From Rhizaria sp. SCN 62-66 (taxonomy: Eukaryota; Rhizaria, unplaced), in assembly GCA_001724265.1 (NCBI GenBank), contig MEDY01000087.1:62001-126000 (forward strand): DNA of 64,000 bases, in the 5' to 3' direction. The notes under the pieces were generated by a model. The model made no database searches. It saw only the letters and a program-made list of their open reading frames with translations, and was not told the DNA's origin. Both the position numbers and the translations under genes were made by a program. Below are positions 1 through 10,758 of this stretch, piece after piece; within the stretch, counting starts at the first letter, position 1; the number at the start of each line of letters is the position of its first letter.

Positions 1-39
1 GAGGGCAGGGCCAAGGACGCTCAGGGCAAGGGCGAGTGA
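1..39 (+). CDS. possible 3' end of a gene entering from the left edge
   Basis: Frame 1 is open from the window edge and ends at TGA (37-39). It encodes only about 12 residues, rich in Gly, Lys, Ala and Glu and GC-rich like the local coding style. The sequence turns AT-rich within about 30 bases of the stop, as it does after other genes here. The piece is too short to identify, and an untranslated origin is equally possible. Confidence 0.25.
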   Translation, partial: EGRAKDAQGKGE

Positions 40-436
40 GAGCGGTGATAGTCCGTGTTGCGCGTGTGCTGCTAAAACTTGGTGTACTTCTTTATGTATG
101 AGTGAAAAAAGATGGTCACAAGTCAATAAATTCTCCTCTTTTGTTTTAGTGATTTTATAATGTAAAATAAACTTTGTGGGATGTAAGCTAAGTATTTAGT
201 AGCATGTCTCGTATTATTCAGATTTTATAACTCAGGACAAGGGAATGTGTAACATGCGAACAATTAATTTAAATCAACAGAGTATATCATCGAAAAAGAA
301 ATCTTTCACAATCAAAATACGAAATTAGATATATAAAAATATTTTCTATTTCACATATCAGTATCACTAGCAGAACACAAAATTACATCACTGATTTAGG
401 CACATTTTTCTTTTTAACTCTTTAAAAAGGCGTCAC
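40..436. other. AT-rich intergenic / convergent 3' flank
   Basis: This AT-rich stretch has no credible reading frame. It lies between the possible gene end at the left edge and the stop codon of the minus-strand gene at 437, so it probably holds two 3' untranslated regions. Confidence 0.5.
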
Positions 437-1687
437 TCACTGCCACGTCGGCCGCTCGACCGCCTTGGCCGCCGCCGCCGTTGTGCCCCCCGCAAGGCCG
501 CCGGTCTTGGAGCCGTTCATAGCGCCCCACGTAGCCCTGGCCTGCGGACTGGGGTCGATAAGCACTTCGAGCGCGACCTTGAGCTGCGCGTCCGAGAGCG
601 AGCCTGACGCGCCCGGTGGGTCACACCAACCGCGCGCGCCGCCGCGCGGGGCCGCGCACTGCGAGGGCAGGTACACACCGCGCAGGGGCGCCAGGTCGAC
701 GGCAACGCGCGACTTCATGTCCTGGAGCGACTCAACGCGTTTGGTCGTGGCGAACGGCACTGGGTGGCGCGCGGGGGCGTCGTGCAGCCACACGCGCCCT
801 CCGTCGCAGCCGGCCGACGCCGCGCCGCTGCCGATGTGACCGTAACTGTAGCCGTGGGGCGGTTGCGTGTGGCTCGCGCCGGGGAACGTGTTGTAGCTCT
901 CGCTGCCGCGCGGCGCGTCCTGCGCTGCCGCACCGTTGACGCCGTTGCTGCTGCGGCGGTGGAAGGCTTGTGAGTAGATGTCGGCGAACACCGAGGACGG
1001 CAGCTCGCGCAGCGCGGCCGCCATAGACCCGCCAGTCACGGCGCCAGCCGCGGCGGCGCGGCCGTGGGGCGCTCGGCCGGACTGGCCGCCCTGCTGCTGC
1101 TGTTGCTGCTGTTGCTGTTGAGTAGCCTTCTCGGCAGCGTGCGCGTGCAACACGGCGGCAAGCTGCCGCGTCACCAGCGCGCGCGCCGTCGCCGCCGCAG
1201 GATCGCTGCCGTTGGCGCCGGCGCTAGCGCTACCTCTGGGGTTCGCAGCAGCCAGCCCTGAGTCTGCGAGGCTCGCGCCGGTGGCCTCAGCGCGCCCCGC
1301 GGCCGCGGTCGCAAACACTGTACTGGCGCCGGGGCCAGTGCCCGGCAGCCGCTGCCGCGCCGCGGCGCGACTCGCGGCCGCTGCGTTGGCCTCCGCGCGC
1401 GCCGCCGCCGGAGCCGCAAGCGACGCGACCGAGGTGACGAGCGCGCCGTCCCCGTCGGCAGCCGCGCGCCGCCGGGCCGCCGTGAGCGCCGCCGTCTGCG
1501 TGCGCGCCGTGGCCTCGAGCGCGCGGACCAGCTGCGCGCGCGCGGCCGAGTGCGCCTCGCGGAGAGACATCTCGCGCAGCGCGGCGGCAAAGCGCGTCTT
1601 GTCCGCAAACGTGGACTCGGAGATGATGTCGTCCACGGCCACGGGCGCCGCGGGGTTCACGAAGCCGGGCGGCGGGGCCGACAGGGA

Positions 1688-1719
<32 letters not shown>

Positions 1720-4100
1720 GCGAGACGGCGCCGCCCGACGGAAGCATCGCCGTCGCCGTGGGCGTCCCGCTGAGCGCGGAAGACGCCGCGTTGGAAGGGC
1801 TGGCCGTCGCGGTCGACGTGAGCGACGACGACTCTCTGATTGCGTGCTTGGTCGGCAGCAGCCTGCGTGCGCGCGCGGCGGCGACGGTGAGCGGGAGGTC
1901 GGCCTCAGCGACCGCGGCAGCCGCGGCGGAGGCGCTGGCGGAGCCCCCCGCGAGTGCGGCCCACATGGCGGCCTCGCGGGCGGGTGTGAGCACGCCTGTC
2001 GCAACCGTGGGCGTGCCCGCAGCCCCGGGGGCGCCCAGCGAGGCGAACATGAGCAGGCCCGAGCCGGGCGGCGTCGCAGTCAGCAGCGGGCTCGCGGCGG
2101 CCGCGACGGCGATGGCGCTCGTCGACGCTGAGGACGACAAGGTGCTACTATTGCCCCGGCCGTGGCCATGGCCGTGCTGGGGGTGCGACGACGGCGAGTG
2201 GCCGCGGTGCATGCGGTTCACACTGTTGGGCCGCGGCGGGTGCAGATGGTGGCCGCCGGCGCCGGAGCCAGCACCAACGCCGACGACACCGCTCCCGGAG
2301 CCAGGGGCCCCGGTGCCAGTCGCGGCTGCGGCGGCCGCGGCGGCAACAGCGGCTGCGGCGGCGGAGGCCGTCGCGGTCGCCGCAGTCGTGCTGCTGTTGT
2401 TGTTGGCCGCCGCGGCCGCAGCGGATGCCGACTCGTAGCGCGAGAGCAGCAGCGGCGAGTCCGAGCCCATGATGTCTGTGCGCGACGAAAGGCGGCTCGA
2501 GGACCGCGAGAGGGACCGCTTGTCATGCAGGATCGCCAACAGGTCCCCGCCGTTGTTCGCGGGCGTCGCGGCAACGGGCGTGTTGCCGCTGCCGCCGCTG
2601 TTGCTGCGGAGAAGCGCGGGGCCGCTGAGGCCGCCGAGGTGGGGACTGTGAGCGGGGTTCGCGCCAGCGCCCGCACTCGCGCTGGAGCTGGAGCTGGAGC
2701 TGGCACTGGGGGTCAGGAGGTGGTACTGCGACGGCGGTAGGGGCGTCAGATGGCTAAGGCCGTGGGTACTGTTGTGGGGACCGTGGGCAGTGGAATCGTA
2801 CGAAAACGAGTCAGAGTCGCCGAACACATGACCCTGCTGCTGTAACTGATTATGATGCTGCTGGGAAAACTCGTTGAGAACAAAGCCGCCCTGCGCCGCC
2901 GCAGCCGCGCCCGCGGCGCTGAGCGTGCCGGTGCTGTTAAAGTTGCCGCCACTTGCGCTCGCGGTGGCCAGCGTGGCAACGGGGACGCGCGGCGTGAGCG
3001 CGAGCGAGTGCGTGAGCGACGCCGGCGACGGGAGCAGTGCGCGCAGCGGCGGCGGCAGGATGATCGACGGCTGCAACACGCTTCCATGGGCGTGGGCGTG
3101 CGCGTGTGTGTGCGCGTGTGCGTCGCCGCCGACGCCGTAGGACTGCTGCTGGTGGGCGGCCGCGGCGGCGACGGCGGCGGCGGAGGGCTGCGCCGAGCTC
3201 GTGTGGCTGTGGTTGAGTTTGTGGTGCTGTGGTCTCCGCGCCCGTGGCGCCAGCCCCAGGGACGCCACGGGCGCCGCGGCGACCGCGCTGGCCAGAGTCG
3301 AAATAACCTTGACGCGCTGCGCGGTGCGGTAGGCGTCGAGACGGGCGTGCATGAGCGCTTTGTACTCCTCGGAGATGCTGGGGTCGGAGAGCTCCTGCAA
3401 ACAAGAGATCACGTAGTCGTCACGCTCCTCGCCGGCGTGCAGCGAGTCCGCGTCGTCGTCGCCACCGACGGGGAATGCGCGGGACGGAGAAGAGGCCGTG
3501 AGCGCGGGGCTAGGCATCATGGCGGGAGACGGGATGGGGGCGCGCGCGCGGGACACGGACGGGAAGGCGTCGTAGTCCTCTTGGTCCTCCTATGGGGGTA
3601 CAGTGAAAAGCATGGGATTTTCCGTTAAAGATGGAAGAAATTAGCATGAAGTCAATAATATCACAGCCAACGCGGGAACAATGAGTGATATAAGATGATA
3701 ATGTCCTTGGTGCATTGAATTTGTTGCGATGCAAGGTGTTTTGATAAGTTGTTTTAAGACGAACCTGGTAGGGCGACGGGGAATATGACAGAGAGGGTGT
3801 ATGCCCTGAGGAGGACGACGTTGAAGGCACAGTCGGAAATGGAGCTAAAAGGGATGTCCTTGAGTGCGGCGCCAATGTCGCAGAGCGTGAAAATGCAGTG
3901 GACGCGGATGAAACGAGCGGCTGCGTCGCGCTGGGCTTGCCTCGCCACGTGTCTCCAGCAGAGAAACTGGGGGCCTCATACAGCGCCACGAAGGGCACGT
4001 TGACATGCCTAGGCGCGGTGACAGAGCGCTTCGACGGGACTGAACCCGTTGATGCCGCGAAGTCACGGGATCCCGCATGTGCGGGAGCGCGCGAGGACAT
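437..4100 (-). CDS. two-exon low-complexity protein of unknown function (about 1,162 aa)
   Basis: I do not recognise a family. Exon 1 is 4100-3765 (ATG, 112 codons) and exon 2 is 3589-437 (stop TGA). The 175-nt intron begins GTTCGT and ends ATAG, and the join is phase 0. The protein is dominated by Ala, Ser, Gly, Gln and His tracts. These include an alternating His-Ala/His-Thr run near residue 273 and a polyglutamine run near residue 936. Three stretches look more ordered: one after the acidic DDDAD segment near residue 145 (charged, with an LQELSDP motif), one around the ISESTFADK motif, and one near the C-terminus with KVALEVLIDPSP. No signal peptide or membrane segment is evident. The next gene upstream lies on the same strand, 392 bp away. 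The exon structure is well supported; the function is unknown, possibly a disordered regulatory protein. Confidence 0.72.
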
Positions 4101-4492
4101 GACAGAGCGAGGCGAGCGGTTTCTTGTGCTTGGTGTGGTGCTCCTGGGTAGAAAGGTTTAAGGCGGACTAGAAGATATTTCCAAGACAGAAAAACAAATC
4201 AGAGTAGGAATCAACTATGTAGTATATATTGGTTGCAAAAACTGTCAATTTGACGATCAAATACGAGCTGCAGAACGCTTTGAAGTTGGTGTCACTCGCG
4301 CCCTTTCGACAGCAACCTTTCGCCCCCGATTCAGCACAGCCCTCGCAGAGGCTAATAATCAAGTCCAAACCATTGTATCAAAGACTATGACTAGATAACT
4401 TAAAACTAAAGTAAACAATACATAAGCGTATGTGTCATGTCATGTCAGCACTTCTCACTTGAACATGTCGATACTCTTGTGTAATCGCGTAT
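4101..4492. other. intergenic spacer between two minus-strand genes
   Basis: This 392-bp AT-richer spacer holds the 5' flank of the gene ending at 437 and the 3' flank of the gene ending at 4493. I see no reading frame worth calling and no recognisable promoter box. Confidence 0.45.
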
Positions 4493-5939
4493 TTACCGCA
4501 TCTGCGCACTCGAAGTTAACCCTCCCCTAGTAGGCTCAGCCACTGCACCCTGTGCCACAGCGGCGTTGCCAAACGCCCGGGCCGGCACAGTCGTGCCAAA
4601 CAAACACTCCGACACGCGACTATACGCTTCGCTGATGTCGATCTCAATGTACTCGCTCTCGTCGACTACGTCAACTGCAGCAATGTTGCCGTCGTTGTAG
4701 CTGTCGACATAGCTGCCGACAGCCACGGCAGCCGCGTGAGCCGAGTGGCTGTTGTTGTGAGCAGACAACACAACGTCGCCATCAGCGTCACCCGCAGCCG
4801 CGCCGCGGCCGCGCTTTGGCGCGGGGTCGTCGCAGCTGTCATCCGCAACCACAGTAATCAAGTCAGCGATCGCCACTGAGGACAGCGACGCGCGGCCCTT
4901 GTTCACGCGACTGGGGGTCGCGGCAGTAGCGGAGTGGCCGTGCGCGGGCAGAGACTGGCGGTCAGCGGCGCGGCGACTCGAACCGCGCGTGCTGCGACCG
5001 TGGGCAGCGCTGGCACGGCGGGCAGCAGCGGACTTGGCCTCATCCTCACTCTCACTCTCACTCGCACGGGCACTGGCGTCGTCAGGATGCTCGTAGCCGC
5101 CGCTGTTAACTCGGTGCCCGCTAGCGTCCATGTTAACGTTGTTGTGGTGGTGATGGCGGTGAGTGAGAGCAGCGTCGCCCGCAATGCTGGCGCTCGCGAC
5201 TGAGCCGGCCACGGTCGTTGTTGCGACAGACTGCTGGTGGCTGCTACTACTGCTTGTGGGATGCTGGTGTAAGCCAGGCACTGCAAGCGCGGCGCCAACA
5301 GAAAATCCAACGTGTGCGTGCTTCGGCAGCTGCAGTGGGCGCGCAGCCGGCGCGAGCGCCCGCCCCTGCACGCCGTGTGCGCCGTGGCCGTGCGCGGGCG
5401 AGTGGCCGTGGGCAGCGGAGCTTGCAGAGGCCGGCGAGAACGACAAGTGCGCCTGCACGCGCTGCTTATCCGGTGGGTAGTAGTTCTCCTCGTCAGCATG
5501 ATGTTGATGCATCGCGGCACCCGCGGTCGGGTGCGATGGCGACGCAGCAGCAGCGAAGCCGGCGAGCGTGGTATCTGTGGGTGCAATCATAGGGGAGCCA
5601 GGGGCCCCGATGCTCTGTGACGCGTAGCTCGCCCCAGGCGCAAAGTGCGCCTGCGGCGGGGCACCTGAGGGGAGGAGGTACTGCGGAGAGCCCATGCGGC
5701 GGCGGTAGGTAGCCAGCATCGACGCGTAGACGGTGGCAGACGCTGAGGATGCGAAGCGCGGTGGAGACACAGCTGGCGCCCCCGCAGACATCTGGAATGA
5801 AATCAAGCGCAAGAGAGATACAAACACAATAAGCCATTGTGTTATCCAATATGCTAGTACATATTTAAATTTTATATGCATCTGGTGAACGTACACTGTC
5901 CTGGGTGTGGTGGTGTGTGGAGGAGCGGAATGAGTGCAT
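4493..5939 (-). CDS. low-complexity protein of unknown function (about 447 aa)
   Basis: The main exon runs from an ATG at 5791-5789, directly after a CAG acceptor, to TAA at 4493. A short first exon is likely at 5939-5895: an ATG-led 15 codons ending at a GTACGT donor, which joins in phase 0 and gives a start rich in Ser, His and Thr. If that exon is untranslated, the protein starts at 5791. The product is Ala/Ser/His-rich, with a run of histidines and asparagines, an acidic Ser-Glu segment and a basic Arg/Ser segment. The C-terminal 80 residues look more ordered and are acidic (a DESEYIEIDISEAYS stretch). I find no known domain, signal peptide or membrane helix. It lies head to head with the Ras-like gene, with about 308 bp between the start codons. 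Function unknown. Confidence 0.6.
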
Positions 5940-6247
5940 TCCTGTCTGCGAACGGAGGGTTATAACATTATGGAAGTTGCATGTGAGAGAAAAATAAGTA
6001 TATCTGCAATCGAAAAAGTACGTGGCCAATTCGTGCATTCATATTCAATTCAAAGTCGCGGAGCTGTATCTCACACAAAACTGTTTTTGTATCGAGTTCC
6101 CAACAACAACTGACAGCGTCCTGATTTTTGCGAACCGTGTCGCGAGCGTGGTGCGATGGAGGCGGCGGGCCCCCTTTAACCACCAGAGGATGAGCAGAGA
6201 TCCAAAAGAGAGAGCTGCAGAAGCTGTTATAGCTCGTAGAGGTTTAA
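5940..6247. promoter_or_regulatory. divergent intergenic region, likely shared promoter
   Basis: This 308-bp AT-richer region separates the start of the minus-strand gene at 5939 from the start of the Ras-like gene at 6248. The head-to-head layout implies promoters for both genes. I cannot assign specific elements. Confidence 0.4.
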
Positions 6248-7283
6248 ATGAGTAATCCCAATGATGCCGCGGACTGCGTTATGGTACGTTACTTTATCAG
6301 CTCTGTTTGACGCTGCTGTCGCCAGATTCACTCTCTTTATTTCTGCATACTAGATGAACAGTAGAGTTAGTGGTCTTTGCTTATCCACGCTGATTTTCTT
6401 CCCTGCAACGTCCGTCGTTTGCGCATTAGTACTGGATTTCTACATACCACTTATCTTGTGTGCTCGCTGTCTTCGTTTTTCTCTTTTTCATCCTCTCCTT
6501 CGTTCCCTGCACGCGCCTTTCCAACTCGCTCTCATCACCTTCTCATCTTACCACGTCGCCGCGCTCTCTCTCCTCACGCTCAGGCCGTGATGGGGAGCGG
6601 TGGTGTCGGCAAGAGTGCCCTGACACTCCGCCTTGTCACGGACAACTTTACCCCCGGCCACGAGCCCACGATCGAGGACACGTACCGCATGGCCCTCAAC
6701 GTCGACGGCAAGACCTCGAACCTCGACATCCTCGACACGGCCGGCCAGGACCAGTTCAACGCCATGCAGGACCAGTGGATCCGCTCCGCGCACGGCTTCC
6801 TTCTCGTCTACTCGATCGACTCGCAGGCCTCGTTCAACGAGCTCAAGGCTATGTACGAGAAGATTCTTCGCGTCAAGGAGGTGCGCACCGGCGCTCCCGT
6901 GTACGTTTTAATCCACACAAACCACACACATATTGTTTTAGCTCGTGTATCACAAGCCTCTTCATACGTATCGAACTAACATCTCACCATAAGTTTTTCT
7001 TTTTTTTGTTGATGTTGTTCCGATCGTCGTTATTTTACTTCGTTTTGCTTCGCTGTGCAGTGTCCTCGTCGGCAACAAGTGCGACCTGACCGACAATCGC
7101 GCCGTGTCGGCCGAGTCCGGCGCCGCGCTAGCCGCCGAGTGGGGCTGCAAGTTCTACGAGACCTCCGCCAAAGACAAGATCAATAATGTTGTGTGTTTCT
7201 ACGACGTTGTGCGTGCTGCGCGCAACCGCGACGGCCCCAAGGAGACCAAACCTAAGCGCAAGGGCAAGTGCACCATCCTTTAA
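6248..7283 (+). CDS. Ras-family small GTPase, three exons (191 aa)
   Basis: Exons are 6248-6283, 6584-6900 and 7061-7283 (TAA). Both introns start GTACGT and end CAG; the second splits a Val codon. The P-loop GSGGVGKS keeps the glycines equivalent to Ras G12 and G13. Switch I carries PTIEDTYR, switch II DTAGQDQF with the catalytic Gln, then NKCD (guanine specificity) and ETSAK. A basic tail ends in the CAAX box CTIL; a terminal Leu predicts geranylgeranylation. The protein should therefore be a membrane-anchored GTP/GDP switch of the Ras/Rap/Rheb group. Length and motif spacing match a complete Ras fold. DQF replaces the usual EEY/EDY after DTAGQ, and the region before the P-loop is short and non-canonical (CVMAVM). 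The exact subfamily needs a phylogeny. Confidence 0.93.
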
Positions 7284-8390
7284 GTCTCACACACACGCAC
7301 AACTCTTCACCGCAGCACACGATTCGCATCTTAGCCATTCGTACATGTCAAGTTGTGTTGCCGCCCTGCTGTGCGAGAAACTCCACAATGTCTGTCAGTA
7401 TGCACTGAAGCTCTTCGATACGACCTGCTGATGCGGCGTAGTAAGAAGGAGCGATATTGGGCATACTTGACTGTGACTGAACAGCTTGTAGCAGCACTGT
7501 AACACAAGCAGTTGCACACACATGTACTCGGTTTACGTTATGTTGTCTGTCTTTTAAGCGCTGTTTGATATTAGAAACTCATGTACACACACACACCACA
7601 CATAGTACAGTACAGTGCTTGTTTGTTGCAATCCCGTGTATGACAACGAGTGCAAATTAAGTGTAGTTCGACTTCTGTAGCAGCTATCTCTCAACGCACA
7701 CTTGTCAAATCTCTCATCTGTTTCGATTCATGGTCTCATCACATCAAGCTTTTTGTTTTCACCTTTTAATGTTTTTAGTCGTTCACCTACTTTGTTTGTT
7801 TTGTTCTTTTGCAAAATTATTTTATTTCATCCACTCATTTCGAGCCATGTCTTCCGTGCTTTTGTTTTTCTTTGTGTCCCGTCTTTTTTTCGTGTGATCG
7901 CCGCGATTCCAAATTCTGTATTTCTTTCTCTGTCTATCTTAGTCCTCCATGTCTTTCACCCGTTGACGTTACCATACGTCGAACGCTCATTTGTTTAGTC
8001 ATCACATTGATCAGTCTGGCCTTACTTTATCTCTACATTATAACTTCACGAACTACATGTGCGACATTGTTTTCTGACAACAGTATGCGGACTTGCAATA
8101 TCGCGGGTGCCTGTATGTTGTTGGTTGCTCTGAGTGTGCAATCCCGTGTTCACAGTTCAGCTGTCTTTGCTTTTGTGTACGTTGTAATTGGATTGGATGG
8201 GCACTGGTTGTGCGTCGCTTCACGTGTTGTTTTATTGTTACAATGTACTGTACACTAATAAATTCGTGTTCTTCACGCCTCAAATAAAGCGCACACTTCT
8301 AGACATATCTCGAGAGATGAATTTGTTGTGTATGTATTGCTTGTTTCTAAAATAACATAATTAATGTGTTGAACATGATGACATGATTGA
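7284..8390. other. T-rich convergent intergenic region
   Basis: This region of about 1.1 kb lies between the Ras-like stop and the stop of the minus-strand ankyrin gene. It is pyrimidine-rich on the plus strand, contains a short CA microsatellite near 7583-7600, and ends with two AATAAA hexamers. It probably consists of 3' untranslated regions. The short open frames show no protein-like composition. Confidence 0.5.
8257..8288 (+). terminator. candidate polyadenylation signals (two AATAAA)
   Basis: AATAAA occurs at 8257-8262 and again at 8283-8288 on the plus strand. They could terminate the Ras-like transcript, but this would give a long 3' UTR of about 1 kb, so the assignment is tentative. 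Confidence 0.35.
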
Positions 8391-10722
8391 TTACAGATCA
8401 ACCCCGTTTCTCCTGACCATGATGTGCATATCCTCCTTGGGCACATTCTTGATGATCTCCATCAGCTTCGCCGCATGCCGCGGGCCCACCAGTTCCTCCG
8501 CGTCAGCCAGGTCCAGCGCCGCGAGGTCTTCGCGCGTAAACCCGCGCAGCCCGGCGCACGCGGCCGCGGGCAAGCCCTGCGATAGCAGCCAGCGGCCGCC
8601 CTCGTCCAGGTTCGCCGCGGCCGCCGCGGGGCTCAGCGGCCGGTGCGGCGCCGTGATCACCACCAGCTGCGGGGCCGCCGCGGCGACGGGCGTCGGCGCA
8701 GCCCCAGTCCCCGTCGCGCTCGCCGCAACTGCACTTGAGTCTGCGTTGTTGTGGGACCTGGGACGGGGGCCCGGGCTAGTGCTGGGGCTGAGGGGCGGCG
8801 ACTGCGCGTGCTGGCCGAGCCCCGCGCTCGTGGCGTGGCTGGGAGCCCGGCTGTGCGCGCTCGAGTGGCTATGGGACGGGCGCTGGTGCGGAATGGGGCT
8901 CGGGCTCGCGCTGGGACTACGCGCACTGCTACTACCGTTGCCGTGATTGATAGTCGAGTTGAAGCTCGTAATAGCACCAGGCAGCAGACTGTGAGCAGCA
9001 GGAGCGGCAGTAGCTTTGTTAACGCTGGTATCAGCAATCACAGGCTCGTTCGCTCCAACCTCCGTCTTGGCCTCAGACTCGGCCTCGGTCTCAGTCTCGG
9101 AGACGGCAATAGCCTTGACCACAGTCGCAAGCACCGAGGCAGCTTCGATCGCTTCCTTGGACGGCTTATCGACGTTCACTGTTGAGACCGGACTCGGCTG
9201 CGCTGGGGCAGCAACATCAACGACAACGGGCACTGCAGCCGCGGCAACGCTTGTACCAAGCACGGGTCCGGTGACGGGTGTGCCCGGCGCAGTAGCCGCG
9301 GCCACGGGCGGCGTCGGCGCCGCCGCAGCCTTGGCCGCAATGGGCGCGATGTCATCAGCGATGTCGGCCTCCTGCCAGTGGTTCGGCAGAGCGGCGAGCT
9401 GGCGGAGTTTCTCCTCCCAGTCCTCCCCCACAGTCACCTTCGTCACGGTCATGTGGAGGGCATGGCCGCTAACAACAGCATTGTTGTTGTTGCTGCTGTT
9501 CGGCTTCATGTAGGCGTTGGGGTTCGGTTGAACTGAGTTGTTGATGTAGTTGTTGTAGATGTTGTAGGGCGCAGCGTTAGCAGCGCTCATGTTTGAACCA
9601 GCCTTGTTGGTGGTTGCTGCGGTGCTGACACTGGCTGCAGAGTTCTTGACGGCGCCAGCTGCGGCGTTCGCAGCTCCAGGTGCATGAGGAGCATTACGCA
9701 CAGTACTGCTGCCGATTGGCACTGACGCGACGGCAGCGAGTTGAGCCACCGGGGCCGCGGAGACTGAGCGCGCGGTGACCGTGGGCGCATGTTGAGCAAC
9801 AGGCAGCGACACGGGGAGTGCGACAGGGGAGGGAAGCTTGGGCATGACGTCGTGCAAGGGCGACGTCGCAGGCAGCTGTGCGGACTCGGCGACGTGAATC
9901 GATGCAACGACTGGCAGATTCGCTGGAGAATGGCTTTGAGCAGCACTGCCGCTCTTGCCCACAGGAACACCGTCTTCCTCCTCTTCCTCTTCGCCATCGT
10001 TGGTGTCAAACGGGTTCATGCCCTTCGCAGAAGTAGCAGCTGCTGCGGGTGTGAAGTCGTCATCAAACGGGTTCGTCGTAGCCACTTTATGCTTGCCAGT
10101 CTTGTTGTCAGCGGCATCGTCGTCAAACGGATTCGTGCCGCGCTTGCTGCCATTCGCACCATAAATACTAACACCGGTCGCGTCGTCGTCGAACGGGTTC
10201 TTGTTGTTGCTCGCAGCAGCTACATCCTCGTCAAATGGATTCGTTGAATGCCTGTGTCCGACATTCTTAACACCAGAGCTCCTGCTATTATTCACGGGAT
10301 TTGCAATGTTGCCGCTGCTAGACTGCTTCTGGCGCGCAATCCACGCCAGCTCCTCAGCCATGGCTCTGCCCCGAGCATCGGCGCGCGCGCGCTCAGCTAT
10401 ATTCGCGCCGACGGCCACGGTGCCCACGGTCTTCGCGGCGGCGCTGCTGCTGGTCGGCTTCGAGACCGCGCGCGCGTTGTTGGTGCTGGCGTGGTTCGCG
10501 GCGAGGTTGAGGCTGCCACGAGGCGTGTTTGTAGCGCTGGTGTTCATGCCGCTGTCGCCGATGTGCGTGCGCAACAGGGCGGCGTAGAGCTCGGCGACAC
10601 GACCGGCGCCGATGACGGTGTCGTAGCTGGGGCGAGACGAGTTGAGCTTCAAGGGCCCTGTGCCGACAGTGGGCGTCAGCGCCGGCGACGACGAAGGCAC
10701 GCCGCCTCCACCCCGTTGGAGT

Positions 10723-10758
<36 letters not shown>

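Noticed and set aside
1212-2438. 408-codon plus-strand open frame opposite the 437-4100 gene
   Set aside because: It is an antisense shadow of GC-rich Ala/Ser/Gly repeats. The minus-strand frame is longer, splices cleanly and ends normally. Similar antisense frames opposite the other GC-rich genes were dismissed for the same reason.
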